Shown here one piece after another: positions 20,145 through 29,048 of a stretch of DNA of 64,000 nt. Source of the DNA: Peribacillus folii (GTDB lineage: Bacteria > Bacillota > Bacilli > Bacillales > DSM-1321); the NCBI RefSeq assembly GCF_030271255.1, contig NZ_JASJOM010000009.1:119718-183717 (forward strand). The letters run 5' to 3'. The position numbers and the translations under genes are program-made. The notes beneath the pieces were generated by a model that worked only from the letters and a program-made list of their open reading frames with translations, was not told where the DNA came from and did not search any database. Within the stretch, counting starts at the first letter, position 1; every line of letters begins with the position of its first letter.

Positions 20145-21131
20145 ATGTTTACACAAAGATTGGATTTCAAAACAACTGATTTAGATACATTCCCATTTCC
20201 ATTCACTTCCGGTAATTATCGCTATTCCAACGACTTGAAAAGACTTTCCAACATTAACTGTATTGAAGTTACACCAGAATATAGACTTCAAGTGGAAGCG
20301 AAGCGCCGACTTCTTCAGGAACAACCGCATATAAGGTTCCAATCATTTCCGCACACGTTGGAGATGCAATGGGAAGTTTTTGAGATGCTCATCGATATGG
20401 CAATTGACCGCTATCCGCAGCATTTTGAGGTCTTGAAGGATGGAGACAATTGGACATTCAGGAACCATATATTTGGGGAATCCGATTCATTCGTATTTGG
20501 AGATGCTAGCACTCTTCCAAATGAACCGTTAGATTATATTGGCCGTCATTTCCATAATGATTTTGTTTTAATGGTTCATCGTGATAGTAATTTTTATTTG
20601 GAAGTGGGGCAAGTCTCCTATGCCGCCCTTTTCTCGGCTAACTGGAATAAAGGGATGTCCTTCGATGAAATTCATGCACCTGTGCCATTTGTTTCGCGAA
20701 AAGGTGATGAGCTGGCAGAGCGCGTCCGTAAGTTTTTATTATCAATCGAGCCAGGTAAGCCATGGACGCGCATCAACTGGAACCTGATGGCAGACCGATG
20801 GGATGTCAACTATGAAACGATGGATGTATGGGAGCCGAAGCGTTCTGAGATAACACCAGAAAGTGCAGGAAAGCTGGTTCGATTGCGTGTTGAAGAACAA
20901 AAGTTTTATCGCCTGCCGCGAAGCAACGCGATTCTGTTCGTCTTGAACACCCAGTTCCTGCCGCTTGAAGATTTGGCATTGCGTCAGGAGTGGTTTGATC
21001 TAACATATAGCGTGCTGCAGGATATTCCCGAACCGATGGCCAAATACAAGGGGATTGCCCCGTTTCTTCCACAATCGGTCGAATATTTGAGGCGCATCGA
21101 TGAAGAAAGGAAAAGCGAACTTCGAAAATAA
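20145..21131 (+). CDS. Heme-dependent oxidative N-demethylase family protein (DUF3445)
   Basis: 328 residues of the DUF3445/HODM family. The characterised member from Pseudomonas is a heme enzyme that oxidatively demethylates dimethylamine, releasing formaldehyde, and the homologue in Methylocella belongs to the dimethylamine monooxygenase. Diagnostic blocks are RINWNLMADRWDVNY near residue 215 and LVRLRVEEQKFYRLPRSNAILFVLNTQF near 245. GAGAGGAG precedes ATG 20145. The next two genes supply the zinc-ribbon and reductase subunits normally found with it. Confidence 0.85.
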   Translation: MFTQRLDFKTTDLDTFPFPFTSGNYRYSNDLKRLSNINCIEVTPEYRLQVEAKRRLLQEQPHIRFQSFPHTLEMQWEVFEMLIDMAIDRYPQHFEVLKDGDNWTFRNHIFGESDSFVFGDASTLPNEPLDYIGRHFHNDFVLMVHRDSNFYLEVGQVSYAALFSANWNKGMSFDEIHAPVPFVSRKGDELAERVRKFLLSIEPGKPWTRINWNLMADRWDVNYETMDVWEPKRSEITPESAGKLVRLRVEEQKFYRLPRSNAILFVLNTQFLPLEDLALRQEWFDLTYSVLQDIPEPMAKYKGIAPFLPQSVEYLRRIDEERKSELRK

Positions 21132-21145
21132 GGAGGAAGAGTGCC

Positions 21146-21667
21146 TTGTACAATAGTCCAGTGTTGTTTGATAAATCTGTTACAATCGTAAATCAATTTA
21201 CTGTGCGGAATGGAAGAAGAAAGTTTGTCATCATTGCCGATCAATCCGGATACGAAAAGGCGGAGATTTTCACTTCTGAAGCTGCGGGTACTGTGCCTGT
21301 CGAATTCCTAGCCATTAGGGGCGTGGAAGATGGGGAGCGGATTAAGAGATTCCTCTTATCACAAACGATGGGCACCCAATTTTATATTTCGGCTGCCTGG
21401 GGGAATGCCGTCATGGTCTTTAAGCTAGGGGTGGAAGCCGGGTTATCCGAGGATGAGATTCAAGTGGTGATCATTGGCCCTAAACGACGTTATGTATATT
21501 GCATGAAATGTTTCGAAGTGACAGGAGTCGCAGAAAAAGCGGAAAGTACGGAATGTGGCCATTGCAAAGCCAGTCTTGAAATTGGTCCCTTTTATTCAAT
21601 CGTACGGGAAGGTTATATTGGTTACCCATTCATCCCGGCCGGCAAAGAAGAAGTAGTGGGGAGCTGA
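21146..21667 (+). CDS. Dimethylamine monooxygenase DmmA-like subunit
   Basis: 173 residues. The N-terminal two thirds form an alpha/beta domain (MGTQFYISAAWGNAVMVFKLGVEAGLSEDEIQ near 88-118), and the C-terminus is a CxxC...CxxC zinc ribbon (CMKC at about 128 and CGHC at about 144). This layout fits the DmmA family that accompanies DUF3445 demethylases. TTG start 15 bases after the demethylase gene with AAGGAGGAAG upstream. Probably structural or electron-transfer partner; exact role unknown. Confidence 0.75.
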   Translation: MYNSPVLFDKSVTIVNQFTVRNGRRKFVIIADQSGYEKAEIFTSEAAGTVPVEFLAIRGVEDGERIKRFLLSQTMGTQFYISAAWGNAVMVFKLGVEAGLSEDEIQVVIIGPKRRYVYCMKCFEVTGVAEKAESTECGHCKASLEIGPFYSIVREGYIGYPFIPAGKEEVVGS

Positions 21668-21672
21668 CCATC

Positions 21673-22638
21673 ATGCGCTTAGTTGGAAATATAAAAATGA
21701 AAGTAAACAAGATCATTCAAGAAACAGAATTCGTAAAACAGTTCGAGCTGGTTCCGGTTGATGGAAACCCATTGCCCGCTTTTACAGGGGGGGCGCATTT
21801 AACCACTTTCATGCCGGCCCAGGATACGATATTCCAGAGAGAATACTCCATTATCAGCCATCCAAGAGATCGAAAAAAATACGCCATTTCCATTCGTCGG
21901 GACGAAGGGTCTCGCGGCGGTTCAGCTTACTGGCATGATCATGTAAAGGAAAACACCATTTTGGAGGTAAGCTTCCCTAAAAATAACTTTCCTCTTAGCT
22001 TTCGAGCGAAGCATCATGCGTTTTATGCAGCTGGAATTGGCATCACTCCGTTTTTGGCAATGATGGAGGACATGGCAGCCGAGGGCCAAACCTTTGAATT
22101 GCATTATGCAGCACGCACACCGGAATTATGTGCGTATTACGAGATGTTAAAAGCGAAGTATCCGGATCAATGCACCTTTTATTTTTCTCAGATAGGAGAA
22201 AAAAGCAGAATGACGTCTGCAACAATGATGAATCATCGTATTGGCACACATGTTTATTTTTGTGGACCGCTCGAAATGGTGCAAGAATATCGTGAAGCAG
22301 CAAGTGGATATGGGTATCCGGAACATGCGATTCACTTCGAATTATTTGCGTCAAAGCATGATGGGCCGCTAAATCCATTCGTGGTAGAGCTGACGGATAG
22401 CGATCGATCCATCTCGGTTCATGAAGGAGAAACGCTGCTTGATGCCCTTTTAAGGGAAGGAATCAATGCACCGTATTCATGTAAAGTGGGCGGGTGCGGC
22501 AGCTGTGAGGTTGCTGTTGCTGAAGGGGAAGTCGACCATCGTGATTACTTCCTTAGTGAGGAAAACCGCCGATCACGCAATGCCATCCTTACATGCTGCT
22601 CACGGGCGAAGGGAGATAGTCTGGCTTTAAAACTTTAA
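21673..22638 (+). CDS. PDR/VanB family oxidoreductase (FMN/NAD reductase with 2Fe-2S domain)
   Basis: 321 residues. FMN-binding barrel (about 1-105, REYSIISHP), NAD-binding domain (about 105-230, YAAGIGITPFLAMMEDM and YFCGPLEMV), and C-terminal plant-type ferredoxin domain with CKVGGCGSCEV and a fourth Cys near LTCCSR. Such reductases pass electrons from NAD(P)H to an oxygenase. It starts five bases after the DmmA-like gene and should feed the heme demethylase. Confidence 0.9.
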   Translation: MRLVGNIKMKVNKIIQETEFVKQFELVPVDGNPLPAFTGGAHLTTFMPAQDTIFQREYSIISHPRDRKKYAISIRRDEGSRGGSAYWHDHVKENTILEVSFPKNNFPLSFRAKHHAFYAAGIGITPFLAMMEDMAAEGQTFELHYAARTPELCAYYEMLKAKYPDQCTFYFSQIGEKSRMTSATMMNHRIGTHVYFCGPLEMVQEYREAASGYGYPEHAIHFELFASKHDGPLNPFVVELTDSDRSISVHEGETLLDALLREGINAPYSCKVGGCGSCEVAVAEGEVDHRDYFLSEENRRSRNAILTCCSRAKGDSLALKL

Positions 22639-22683
22639 TGACTCAAAGAAGTTAAATGATGAATTGAATTGGAGGAGAATACT

Positions 22684-24177
22684 ATGACAATTTTAAAAAC
22701 AGCAGTTTTAGAGCTGAAAAACTACATTAACGGTGAGTGGAAGTCCTCAGCTTCAAATGAGGTGATCCCTGTAATTAATCCTGCGACACAGCAAGTCATT
22801 GCAAGGGCACCGCGAGCCACCAGGGAAGAAACCGAAACGGCCATATCAGTTGCGAAGGCTGCATTTGAAAGCGGAGTATGGTCAGACCTAACAGCACAGG
22901 AGCGTGCGTCTTACTTATTTAAGATAGCGGATATAATTGATGAACGAGCGGAAGAATTAACGATTCTTGAAACAATGGACAATGGGAAGCTTAAAGCGGA
23001 GGCAGCTTTCGATATAGCTGATGCCGCCTCGTGTTTCCGTTACTACGCAGGCTTGGTTCAACACCCAGAAGGAGAAACTTATCAAGTTCCTGCGCCGGTG
23101 CAAGCGATGGTCGTTCGTGAGCCTGTAGGCGTAGCCGGTTTGATTGTTCCTTGGAACTTTCCACTTTTAATGAGTGTGTGGAAAATCGCACCTGCACTTG
23201 CTGCAGGCAATACCATCGTGTTCAAGCCAGCCGAGGTGACACCTGTTACAGCAATGAAATTATTCGAAATCATCGAGGAAGCAGGGATCCCTAAAGGTGT
23301 TGCCAATATGGTGATGGGCCGCGGGACTGTAGTTGGTCAAACGATAGCGGAAAGCAAGGATGTAGATATTGTTTCATTTACAGGAAGTACAGACGTTGGC
23401 CGCTCGATCATGAGAGCGGCAGCAGGCAACTTAAAGAAAATTTCCCTTGAGCTAGGCGGAAAATCACCTAACATCGTTTTTGCGGATGCTGATCTGGAAA
23501 CGGCTGTCGATTACGGATTGTTTGGTATTTTCTTCGGTGCAGGACAAGTATGTTCTTCAGGCAGCCGCATACTTGTTGAAGAAAGCATTTATGACCAATA
23601 TGTAAAACGGTATGTGGAACGAGCCAATAAAATAAAGGTAGGCCCCGGCCTTGAAGAAAACAGCCAAATGGGAGCCATTGTAAGCGAAGCACAAATGAAT
23701 GGCATTCTAAAGTATATCGAAATAGGCAAACAGGAAGGGGCAACCCTTGCAGCAGGCGGTTACCGCCTTGTTGATGATGGTCTTGATAACGGATTCTTCA
23801 TTGCCCCGACAGTTTTCACCGATGTAACGTCTGATATGCGCATCGTACAAGAGGAGATTTTCGGTCCGGTGGTGGTCATCCAAAAATTTACGGATGAAGA
23901 AGGGGCTATTAAGCTTGCAAATGACACAGATTATGGTCTTGCAGGCGGCGTATTCTCCAATGATGGAGCAAAGGCACTGCGGGTGATCAAGAAAGTGAGG
24001 GCCGGCATAACATGGGTCAACGATTATCATCCAACATATGTCGAAGCACCATGGGGCGGCTACAAACAAAGCGGCATAGGACGCAGCTTAGGGAAATATG
24101 GATTAGACGAATATCAAGAAACCAAGCAAATCAACATTAACCTCGATGTAAAACCTATCGGCTGGTTTCCAAACTGA
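22684..24177 (+). CDS. Aldehyde dehydrogenase family protein
   Basis: 497 residues, NAD(P)-dependent class. NAD-binding GSTDVG near 235, general base Glu in LELGGKSPN near 255, catalytic Cys in GAGQVCSSGSRI near 290, and PWGGYKQSGIGR near the end. GGAGGAG lies six bases before ATG 22684. Last gene of the operon. It could oxidise the aldehyde made by demethylation (formaldehyde) or one derived from the remaining amine; sequence alone does not decide. Confidence 0.9.
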   Translation: MTILKTAVLELKNYINGEWKSSASNEVIPVINPATQQVIARAPRATREETETAISVAKAAFESGVWSDLTAQERASYLFKIADIIDERAEELTILETMDNGKLKAEAAFDIADAASCFRYYAGLVQHPEGETYQVPAPVQAMVVREPVGVAGLIVPWNFPLLMSVWKIAPALAAGNTIVFKPAEVTPVTAMKLFEIIEEAGIPKGVANMVMGRGTVVGQTIAESKDVDIVSFTGSTDVGRSIMRAAAGNLKKISLELGGKSPNIVFADADLETAVDYGLFGIFFGAGQVCSSGSRILVEESIYDQYVKRYVERANKIKVGPGLEENSQMGAIVSEAQMNGILKYIEIGKQEGATLAAGGYRLVDDGLDNGFFIAPTVFTDVTSDMRIVQEEIFGPVVVIQKFTDEEGAIKLANDTDYGLAGGVFSNDGAKALRVIKKVRAGITWVNDYHPTYVEAPWGGYKQSGIGRSLGKYGLDEYQETKQININLDVKPIGWFPN

Positions 24178-24223
24178 TCTATAAAACGAGTAGTAACGAT
24201 CCATTCTCATTCTTTAAAGCCAA

Positions 24224-24256
24224 CAACCTAATCCGGTTACGGATTAGGTTGTTTTA
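24224..24256 (+). terminator. Terminator of the N-demethylase operon
   Basis: Perfect twelve-base arms CAACCTAATCCG and CGGATTAGGTTG around GTTA, then TTTTATG. Confidence 0.92.
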
Positions 24257-24346
24257 TGCTGCCAGGTTATCTCTCCTAAATAGCTCATTTTTAAAAAATG
24301 AAAAATCGCTCCGTCATCATCTAAACGTGCTGCGAACAAAAAAACA

Positions 24347-24375
24347 TTGAAATATCCCTTGCAGTATGATACATT
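24347..24375 (+). promoter_or_regulatory. Sigma-A promoter of the hisS attenuator
   Basis: TTGAAA, 17 bases, TACATT, ending 24 bases before the leader peptide start. Confidence 0.6.
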
Positions 24376-24399
24376 AATTGGAAATTTGAGGTGAGCTAT

Positions 24400-24456
24400 A
24401 TGCAGTCCATTACTAAAAGTATTTCCTTGTCACCATTACATCATCATATCAAGTAG
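24400..24456 (+). CDS. Histidine leader peptide
   Basis: Eighteen residues ending in LHHHIK, with three consecutive CAT codons near the stop. GAGGTGAGC precedes the ATG. Such a histidine run directly before stem-loops and a terminator marks a leader peptide: ribosomes stalling at the His codons when charged tRNA-His is scarce shift the RNA fold downstream. It precedes a histidyl-tRNA synthetase, which fits the signal. Confidence 0.8.
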   Translation: MQSITKSISLSPLHHHIK

Positions 24457-24556
24457 TCTTGCTATTCGATTTAAAGAAATCGGCATATAGGAAGGCTATT
24501 TATCATTAAACCGCATGGATTAAGTTATAAAACTTAAATCTTGTGCGGTTTTTTTA
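24454..24556 (+). promoter_or_regulatory. Transcription attenuator before hisS
   Basis: First stem: TAGTCTTGCTAT and CGATTT pair with AAATCG and ATAGGAAGGCTA (24454-24500), starting at the leader-peptide stop. Second stem: AAACCGCA with TGCGGTTT and GGATTAAGTT with AACTTAAATC, then seven T (24508-24556), an intrinsic terminator. The arrangement leader peptide, pause stem, terminator matches classical amino-acid attenuation. I could not enumerate the alternative antiterminator by hand. Confidence 0.75.
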
Positions 24557-24582
24557 TCTTTAATGAAACGGAGGAATGAATC

Positions 24583-25872
24583 ATGCGAAAAATGGATTAT
24601 CAAAATGTAAAGGGAACTCAAGATTATTTACCGGATACAGAGGTGATACGAAGGGGCATCAGAAGGACAATGGAAGACGTTTTTATTCAATATGGATGTA
24701 AGCCATTGGAAACTCCGATATTGAATTACACCGAATTGCTAGCTTCGAAGTATGGAGGGGGTGCCGAGATACTGGAGGAGATGTATAGATTAACAGACAG
24801 GGGAGAACGAGAATTGGCACTAAGATATGACCTCACCATTCCCTTTACGAAAGTGGTTGCGATGAACCCGGGCATAAGGAAGCCTTTTAAAAGATATGAG
24901 ATAGGTAAAGTCTTCAGGGATGGACCGATAAAGACTGGTAGACTAAGGGAGTTTACACAATGTGACGTTGATATTGTGGGGGTGGAATCCCAAATTGCCG
25001 AAGCGGAATTGATGCTGATGGCCTTGGATGCATTCCGCAAACTCGGCTTAAAGGTTAGCATTCAATATAATAATCGAAAATTATTAGCTGGTATGCTAGA
25101 GGTTTTTGGAACAGCCGATGAAAAAACCAACAAAGTAATATTGATACTCGATAAGCTCGAGAAAGCCGGGTTGGATGCTGTTACGCTGGAGCTGATGGAA
25201 CAAGGACTGCAGCCTTCAACCATAGAACACATCAATCAATTTTTAACCACTGGTGATCATGCAAGTTTAAACTATTTTGCGCCTTTCAGTGAACAAAACG
25301 AACAGGTAAAGCAGGGTTTAGCAGAATTAAAAGAGCTGGAAACCTATCTGGAATTCCTTGGTGTCGATAAGCAATGTTGCTTCAATCCATTTTTAGCAAG
25401 AGGGCTGGAGATATATACAGGTAAGATTTATGAGATTTTTTTAGCAGATAAAAGCATTAAATCAAGCATAGGCAGCGGCGGAAGGTATGACAATGCCATT
25501 GGGGGATTGATCGGAACGAATGAGAGCTATTCAACGGTGGGTATTTCATTGGGGCTGGATGTCATTAATACGGCCTTATTATCATCCAAGGAAAAAATCG
25601 CCGAAAATCCTGATGTCGATTTTTATATAATCCCGCTAAATACCGAAAAGCAAGCATTATTAGTGGCCAGGCAGCTAAGAAACCAAGGATATAAAGTAGA
25701 ATTTGAAATGGGAAAGAAAAGGCTCGGCAAAGCTTTAGATAAAGCGAATAAAGAAAATTTCCGCAACGTCATCATCGTAGGGGAGGATGAAGTGAAAAAT
25801 AACCAAATTAAAATCAAGGATATGTTCTCCGGTAAAGAAAGAATGGAGCCTTTTTCGTTCATTGTACGCTGA
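24583..25872 (+). CDS. hisS: Histidine--tRNA ligase, attenuator-controlled copy
   Basis: 429 residues of a class II synthetase that charges tRNA-His. Motif 2 FRDGPIKTGRLREFTQCDVDIVG (about 107-129), the HisRS-specific LARGLEIYTGKIYEIF (about 268) and motif 3-like GSGGRYDNAIGG (about 302). A C-terminal anticodon-binding domain (345-429) is present, which the regulatory paralogue HisZ lacks, so this is a full enzyme. Its isolation from aspS and its own His attenuator suggest a second, starvation-inducible copy; the main copy is not in view. CGGAGGAA precedes ATG. Confidence 0.87.
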   Translation: MRKMDYQNVKGTQDYLPDTEVIRRGIRRTMEDVFIQYGCKPLETPILNYTELLASKYGGGAEILEEMYRLTDRGERELALRYDLTIPFTKVVAMNPGIRKPFKRYEIGKVFRDGPIKTGRLREFTQCDVDIVGVESQIAEAELMLMALDAFRKLGLKVSIQYNNRKLLAGMLEVFGTADEKTNKVILILDKLEKAGLDAVTLELMEQGLQPSTIEHINQFLTTGDHASLNYFAPFSEQNEQVKQGLAELKELETYLEFLGVDKQCCFNPFLARGLEIYTGKIYEIFLADKSIKSSIGSGGRYDNAIGGLIGTNESYSTVGISLGLDVINTALLSSKEKIAENPDVDFYIIPLNTEKQALLVARQLRNQGYKVEFEMGKKRLGKALDKANKENFRNVIIVGEDEVKNNQIKIKDMFSGKERMEPFSFIVR

Positions 25873-25984
25873 GGAGAAGCTATCCTGATAAGCTCAAAGC
25901 AGCTATAAACAATGGCAGGAACCAGGGAAATAAAATTATTTGTAAATTTTCCAAATATTTGATATGTTTGATTGGAAAACTTAA

Positions 25985-26312
25985 TACGTGTAGAAACAGG
26001 TGTAGATTGATATATTTTTTTCAACTACATAATAGGGAAGTCGGTTGGAGCCCGACGCTGTCCCGCAACTGTATTTGGGAGCGATCCGAAAAAACCACTG
26101 TCTTCAGCAACATGAAGATGGGAAGGCTCGGAGAGTGATGATCATAAGCCAGGAGACCTGCCTGTTTCAGCACACATCTATACCTACGAGGATAGGGGGT
26201 GTTAAGTGCGAGCGATTGATCTGCATGTTTTTATTTTGTCATGGAAAAACATGTTTATTTACGTATCAATTCGAACTTAACAACTTCTTTATGGGAAGTT
26301 GTTTTTTTATTT
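25985..26312 (+). promoter_or_regulatory. Cobalamin riboswitch with terminator and antiterminator
   Basis: Core elements of an adenosylcobalamin riboswitch: AATAGGGAAGTCGG, the GCCCGACGCTGTCCCGCAACTGT block at 26048-26070, GGAAGGCTCGG, and the B12 box AAGCCAGGAGACCTGCC at 26146-26162. Downstream, TGTTAAGT (26200-26207) is exactly complementary to ACTTAACA (26275-26282), which overlaps the left arm of an intrinsic terminator (26280-26310). This suggests that bound cofactor favours termination. It lies 113 bases before the acyl-CoA dehydrogenase gene with no other gene between. Confidence 0.88.
26280..26310 (+). terminator. Riboswitch expression-platform terminator
   Basis: ACAACTTC and GAAGTTGT arms around TTTATGG, followed by seven T. 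Its left arm competes with the antiterminator pairing. Confidence 0.85.
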
Positions 26313-26424
26313 GTGTTTTCATCGGCTGCTGATGAAAAAAAAGTAGGGTAAGAAGTAATGTTGAAAGGGCTTACAATTGTGCTTGCAAACATGAATGTCA
26401 CGAGTTGAAGCGAGGAGGAAAGCA

Positions 26425-28128
26425 ATGGGCGAGGCGGAACTTCAATGCAATGAACCTTTATTTCCCCAAGGACCAGTCACTGCGGTATTCACACCAGAAG
26501 ATTTTACTGAGGAAGATCATCTCATATCAAAGACTACAGAACTCTTTGTGAAAAACGAAGTGATGCCACTGCTGGAAGCGATCGACCGGCACGATCACGG
26601 AAAGGTGAAAAAATTGTTTCAAGAAGCGGGAGAGCTCGGCTTGCTCAGTATTGAAGTTCCAGAGTCATATGGCGGATTGTCCCTGAATAAAAAGCTTTCA
26701 GGACTTGTGGCGGAAAAGATGGGATTTGGCGGTTCTTTCAGCGTCTCCTTCAATATTCATGCAGGTGTCGGAACTCTCCCATACGTCTATTATGGAACGG
26801 AAGAGCAAAAGCAAACATACCTGCCAAAACTTGCCTCGGGAGAATGGATTGGTGCTTATGCCTTAACGGAAAATAATGCGGGGTCAGACGCGCTTAATGC
26901 CAAAACGACTGCGATCCGCAATGAGCAGGGAACAGCATGGCTGTTGAATGGCGAAAAACAGTGGATCACGAACGCACAGGTGGCTGATGTATATGTTGTC
27001 TTCGCCAAAACAGGGGACAGCATGACAGCATTCATTGTAGACAGATCATTCAAAGGGGTTTCCATCGGTCCGGAAGAGAAAAAAATGGGGATAAAAGGGT
27101 CATCGACTGCTACTTTAATTTTGGAGGATGTCAGTGTACCCGCACACAATGTTTTGGGGAAAGTCGGGCAAGGGCACCATGTAGCACTGAATATACTCAA
27201 CATGGCACGATTGAAGTTATCCTTTTCTAACATCGGAGCATCCAAGCAGGCATTGGAGCTTGCCATGAACTACGCGAAACAGCGTAAACAATTTGATCGG
27301 CCTATCATTGGTTTTTCCATGATACAAGAAAAGCTTGCGAATATGGCGATTGCGATTTATGGTGCGGAAAGTGCAGCCTACAGAACTGCTGATGGTTTGG
27401 ACCGCATATTGGAAACGCCCGACCCTGTACAAGAACAATTGGCAAAACTGGCAAACTATGCAGCTGAATGTGCTGTCAATAAAGTACACTGCTCCGAAGT
27501 TCTTGACCGAATCGTAGACGAGTGTTTACAGATCCATGGCGGTTATGGCTATATGAAAGAATATGATGTGGAACGATTATATCGGGATGCGCGGATTAGT
27601 CGGATTTTCGAAGGGACGAATGAAATAAACCGTCTGACGATTGCCAAGTTTTTGCTAAAAAAAGGGTTCCAAACCGAAGGAAAGTCTCTACTGGATGAGG
27701 AAACGAACCGAAACCGGCAATACATCCGTTTGTCTAGCATACTTGTACACAAAACTTTGCAGGAAGTGATACATGCCAAAATCAACATCCAACAAGAACA
27801 AGAATATTCCCGTTTGCTTGCCGACATGATGAAAGAATTCCATGTGATGGAATCTGCGGTCATTCGTACGGAAAAAGCCATCCAAAAGAACGGGAGGGAA
27901 AAGGAAAGGTTGAAAGAGTACATGGCGAACGTTATCTGTGAAGAAGGATACCGCAGAGTTGAAGAGATGGCAGTATTGATTTTATCAGGAACGGAAACGG
28001 AAGAAGCGGGAAGAAAGGTATTGTTGGATGAAGTTCGCAGCCTTGCTGTCCCGCTCTTAAGGAATCTGTTTGTCCAAAAACGTGAAATCGCAGAAAGAAT
28101 GGCTGATCAAGGAAAATATAATGTGTGA
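26425..28128 (+). CDS. Acyl-CoA dehydrogenase (FadE-like, with C-terminal extension)
   Basis: 567 residues. Acyl-CoA dehydrogenase fold in residues 1-385: N-terminal FTPEDFTEEDHLISKTTE, ALTENNAGSDA (FAD contact), RIFEGTNEINR at the active-site end. About 180 further residues form the helical extension seen in Bacillus FadE-type enzymes. FAD-dependent alpha-beta oxidation of an acyl-CoA. By operon context the substrate is probably isobutyryl-CoA, though medium-chain activity is possible. GAGGAGG before ATG 26425 sets the start. First gene behind the cobalamin riboswitch. Confidence 0.88.
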   Translation: MGEAELQCNEPLFPQGPVTAVFTPEDFTEEDHLISKTTELFVKNEVMPLLEAIDRHDHGKVKKLFQEAGELGLLSIEVPESYGGLSLNKKLSGLVAEKMGFGGSFSVSFNIHAGVGTLPYVYYGTEEQKQTYLPKLASGEWIGAYALTENNAGSDALNAKTTAIRNEQGTAWLLNGEKQWITNAQVADVYVVFAKTGDSMTAFIVDRSFKGVSIGPEEKKMGIKGSSTATLILEDVSVPAHNVLGKVGQGHHVALNILNMARLKLSFSNIGASKQALELAMNYAKQRKQFDRPIIGFSMIQEKLANMAIAIYGAESAAYRTADGLDRILETPDPVQEQLAKLANYAAECAVNKVHCSEVLDRIVDECLQIHGGYGYMKEYDVERLYRDARISRIFEGTNEINRLTIAKFLLKKGFQTEGKSLLDEETNRNRQYIRLSSILVHKTLQEVIHAKINIQQEQEYSRLLADMMKEFHVMESAVIRTEKAIQKNGREKERLKEYMANVICEEGYRRVEEMAVLILSGTETEEAGRKVLLDEVRSLAVPLLRNLFVQKREIAERMADQGKYNV

Positions 28129-28143
28129 ACGGAGTGAAGCCTT

Positions 28144-29031
28144 ATGAAAAAGATCGGGTTTATTGGGTTGGGCAATATGGGTCTGCCTATGTCGCGAAGT
28201 TTACTTCTTTCTGATTTTACTGTATATGGAATGGATTTGAATAAAGAAGCGGAAATGTCCTTTCATCAATCTGGAGGTACGATTGGCGTATCGGTTGAAA
28301 ATATGGTGAAACAATGTGATGTGATATTTACAAGCCTGCCTTCCGCTAAAGCAGTGGAAGAAGTTTTTCTGGGGGAAAATGGGCTCGTTTTTCTCGCCGG
28401 CTCCGGTGTTACGCTGATCGATATGAGTACGGTAGCCCCTGAATTGAATATCCGCATTGAAGACGCTGCCAAGAAAAAGGATGTTGATTTTCTTGCGGCA
28501 CCCGTCAGTGGCGGTGTGATAGGTGCCGTGAACCGGACGCTCACCTTTATGGCAGGCGGTGCAAGGTCCGCCTTTGATAAGGCCCTTCCTTTATTTGAAG
28601 CAATGGGCGAAAATATTTTTCATGTGAATGACCAAATCGATAGCGGTACGAACACAAAGCTTATCAACAATCTCTTGATCGGATTTTATACAGCAGGGGT
28701 AAGTGAGGCCCTTCACCTTGCTAAGAATAGCAATCTCGATCTTGAAAGGTTATTCGAGATGCTGAACGTAAGTTATGGCCAAAGTCGAATTTATGAACGG
28801 AACTACAAAAGCTTCATCGCCAACGATAACTATGAACCAGGTTTTTCTTTAGAGCTGTTAAGAAAAGATCTCGGGTTCGCACTTGAGCTGGCTGCAAAGA
28901 ATGATGTGGAGCTGCCGCTAAGCAAAATCCTTTTTAGCGTGTATGAAGCAGCGGTAATGAACGGTTATGGTGAAAAAGACATGTCCGTCCTGTACAAAAA
29001 ACTAAGTGAGCACACGTCAAGGATTCCATAA
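28144..29031 (+). CDS. mmsB: 3-hydroxyisobutyrate dehydrogenase
   Basis: 295 residues. Beta-hydroxyacid dehydrogenase: Rossmann [13 protein letters not shown] at the start, substrate-binding [12 protein letters not shown] near 120, catalytic Lys in [10 protein letters not shown] near 175. It oxidises 3-hydroxyisobutyrate to methylmalonate semialdehyde with NAD(P). Fifteen bases after the dehydrogenase gene, GGAGTG upstream. Tartronate-semialdehyde reductase is the alternative, but the neighbours are valine-pathway genes. Confidence 0.88.
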   Translation: MKKIGFIGLGNMGLPMSRSLLLSDFTVYGMDLNKEAEMSFHQSGGTIGVSVENMVKQCDVIFTSLPSAKAVEEVFLGENGLVFLAGSGVTLIDMSTVAPELNIRIEDAAKKKDVDFLAAPVSGGVIGAVNRTLTFMAGGARSAFDKALPLFEAMGENIFHVNDQIDSGTNTKLINNLLIGFYTAGVSEALHLAKNSNLDLERLFEMLNVSYGQSRIYERNYKSFIANDNYEPGFSLELLRKDLGFALELAAKNDVELPLSKILFSVYEAAVMNGYGEKDMSVLYKKLSEHTSRIP

Positions 29032-29048
29032 GGAGAGGTGAAGGGGAG

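Noticed and set aside
21922..22378. Minus-strand open frames inside the PDR/VanB reductase gene
   Set aside because: Shadows of a strong coding frame; no start signals.
24508..24556. Possible T-box before hisS
   Set aside because: No TGGNACC-type T-box sequence; a leader peptide with His codons explains the terminator better.
26045..26332. 95-codon forward open frame
   Set aside because: It lies wholly in the cobalamin riboswitch and its terminator; no ribosome binding site.
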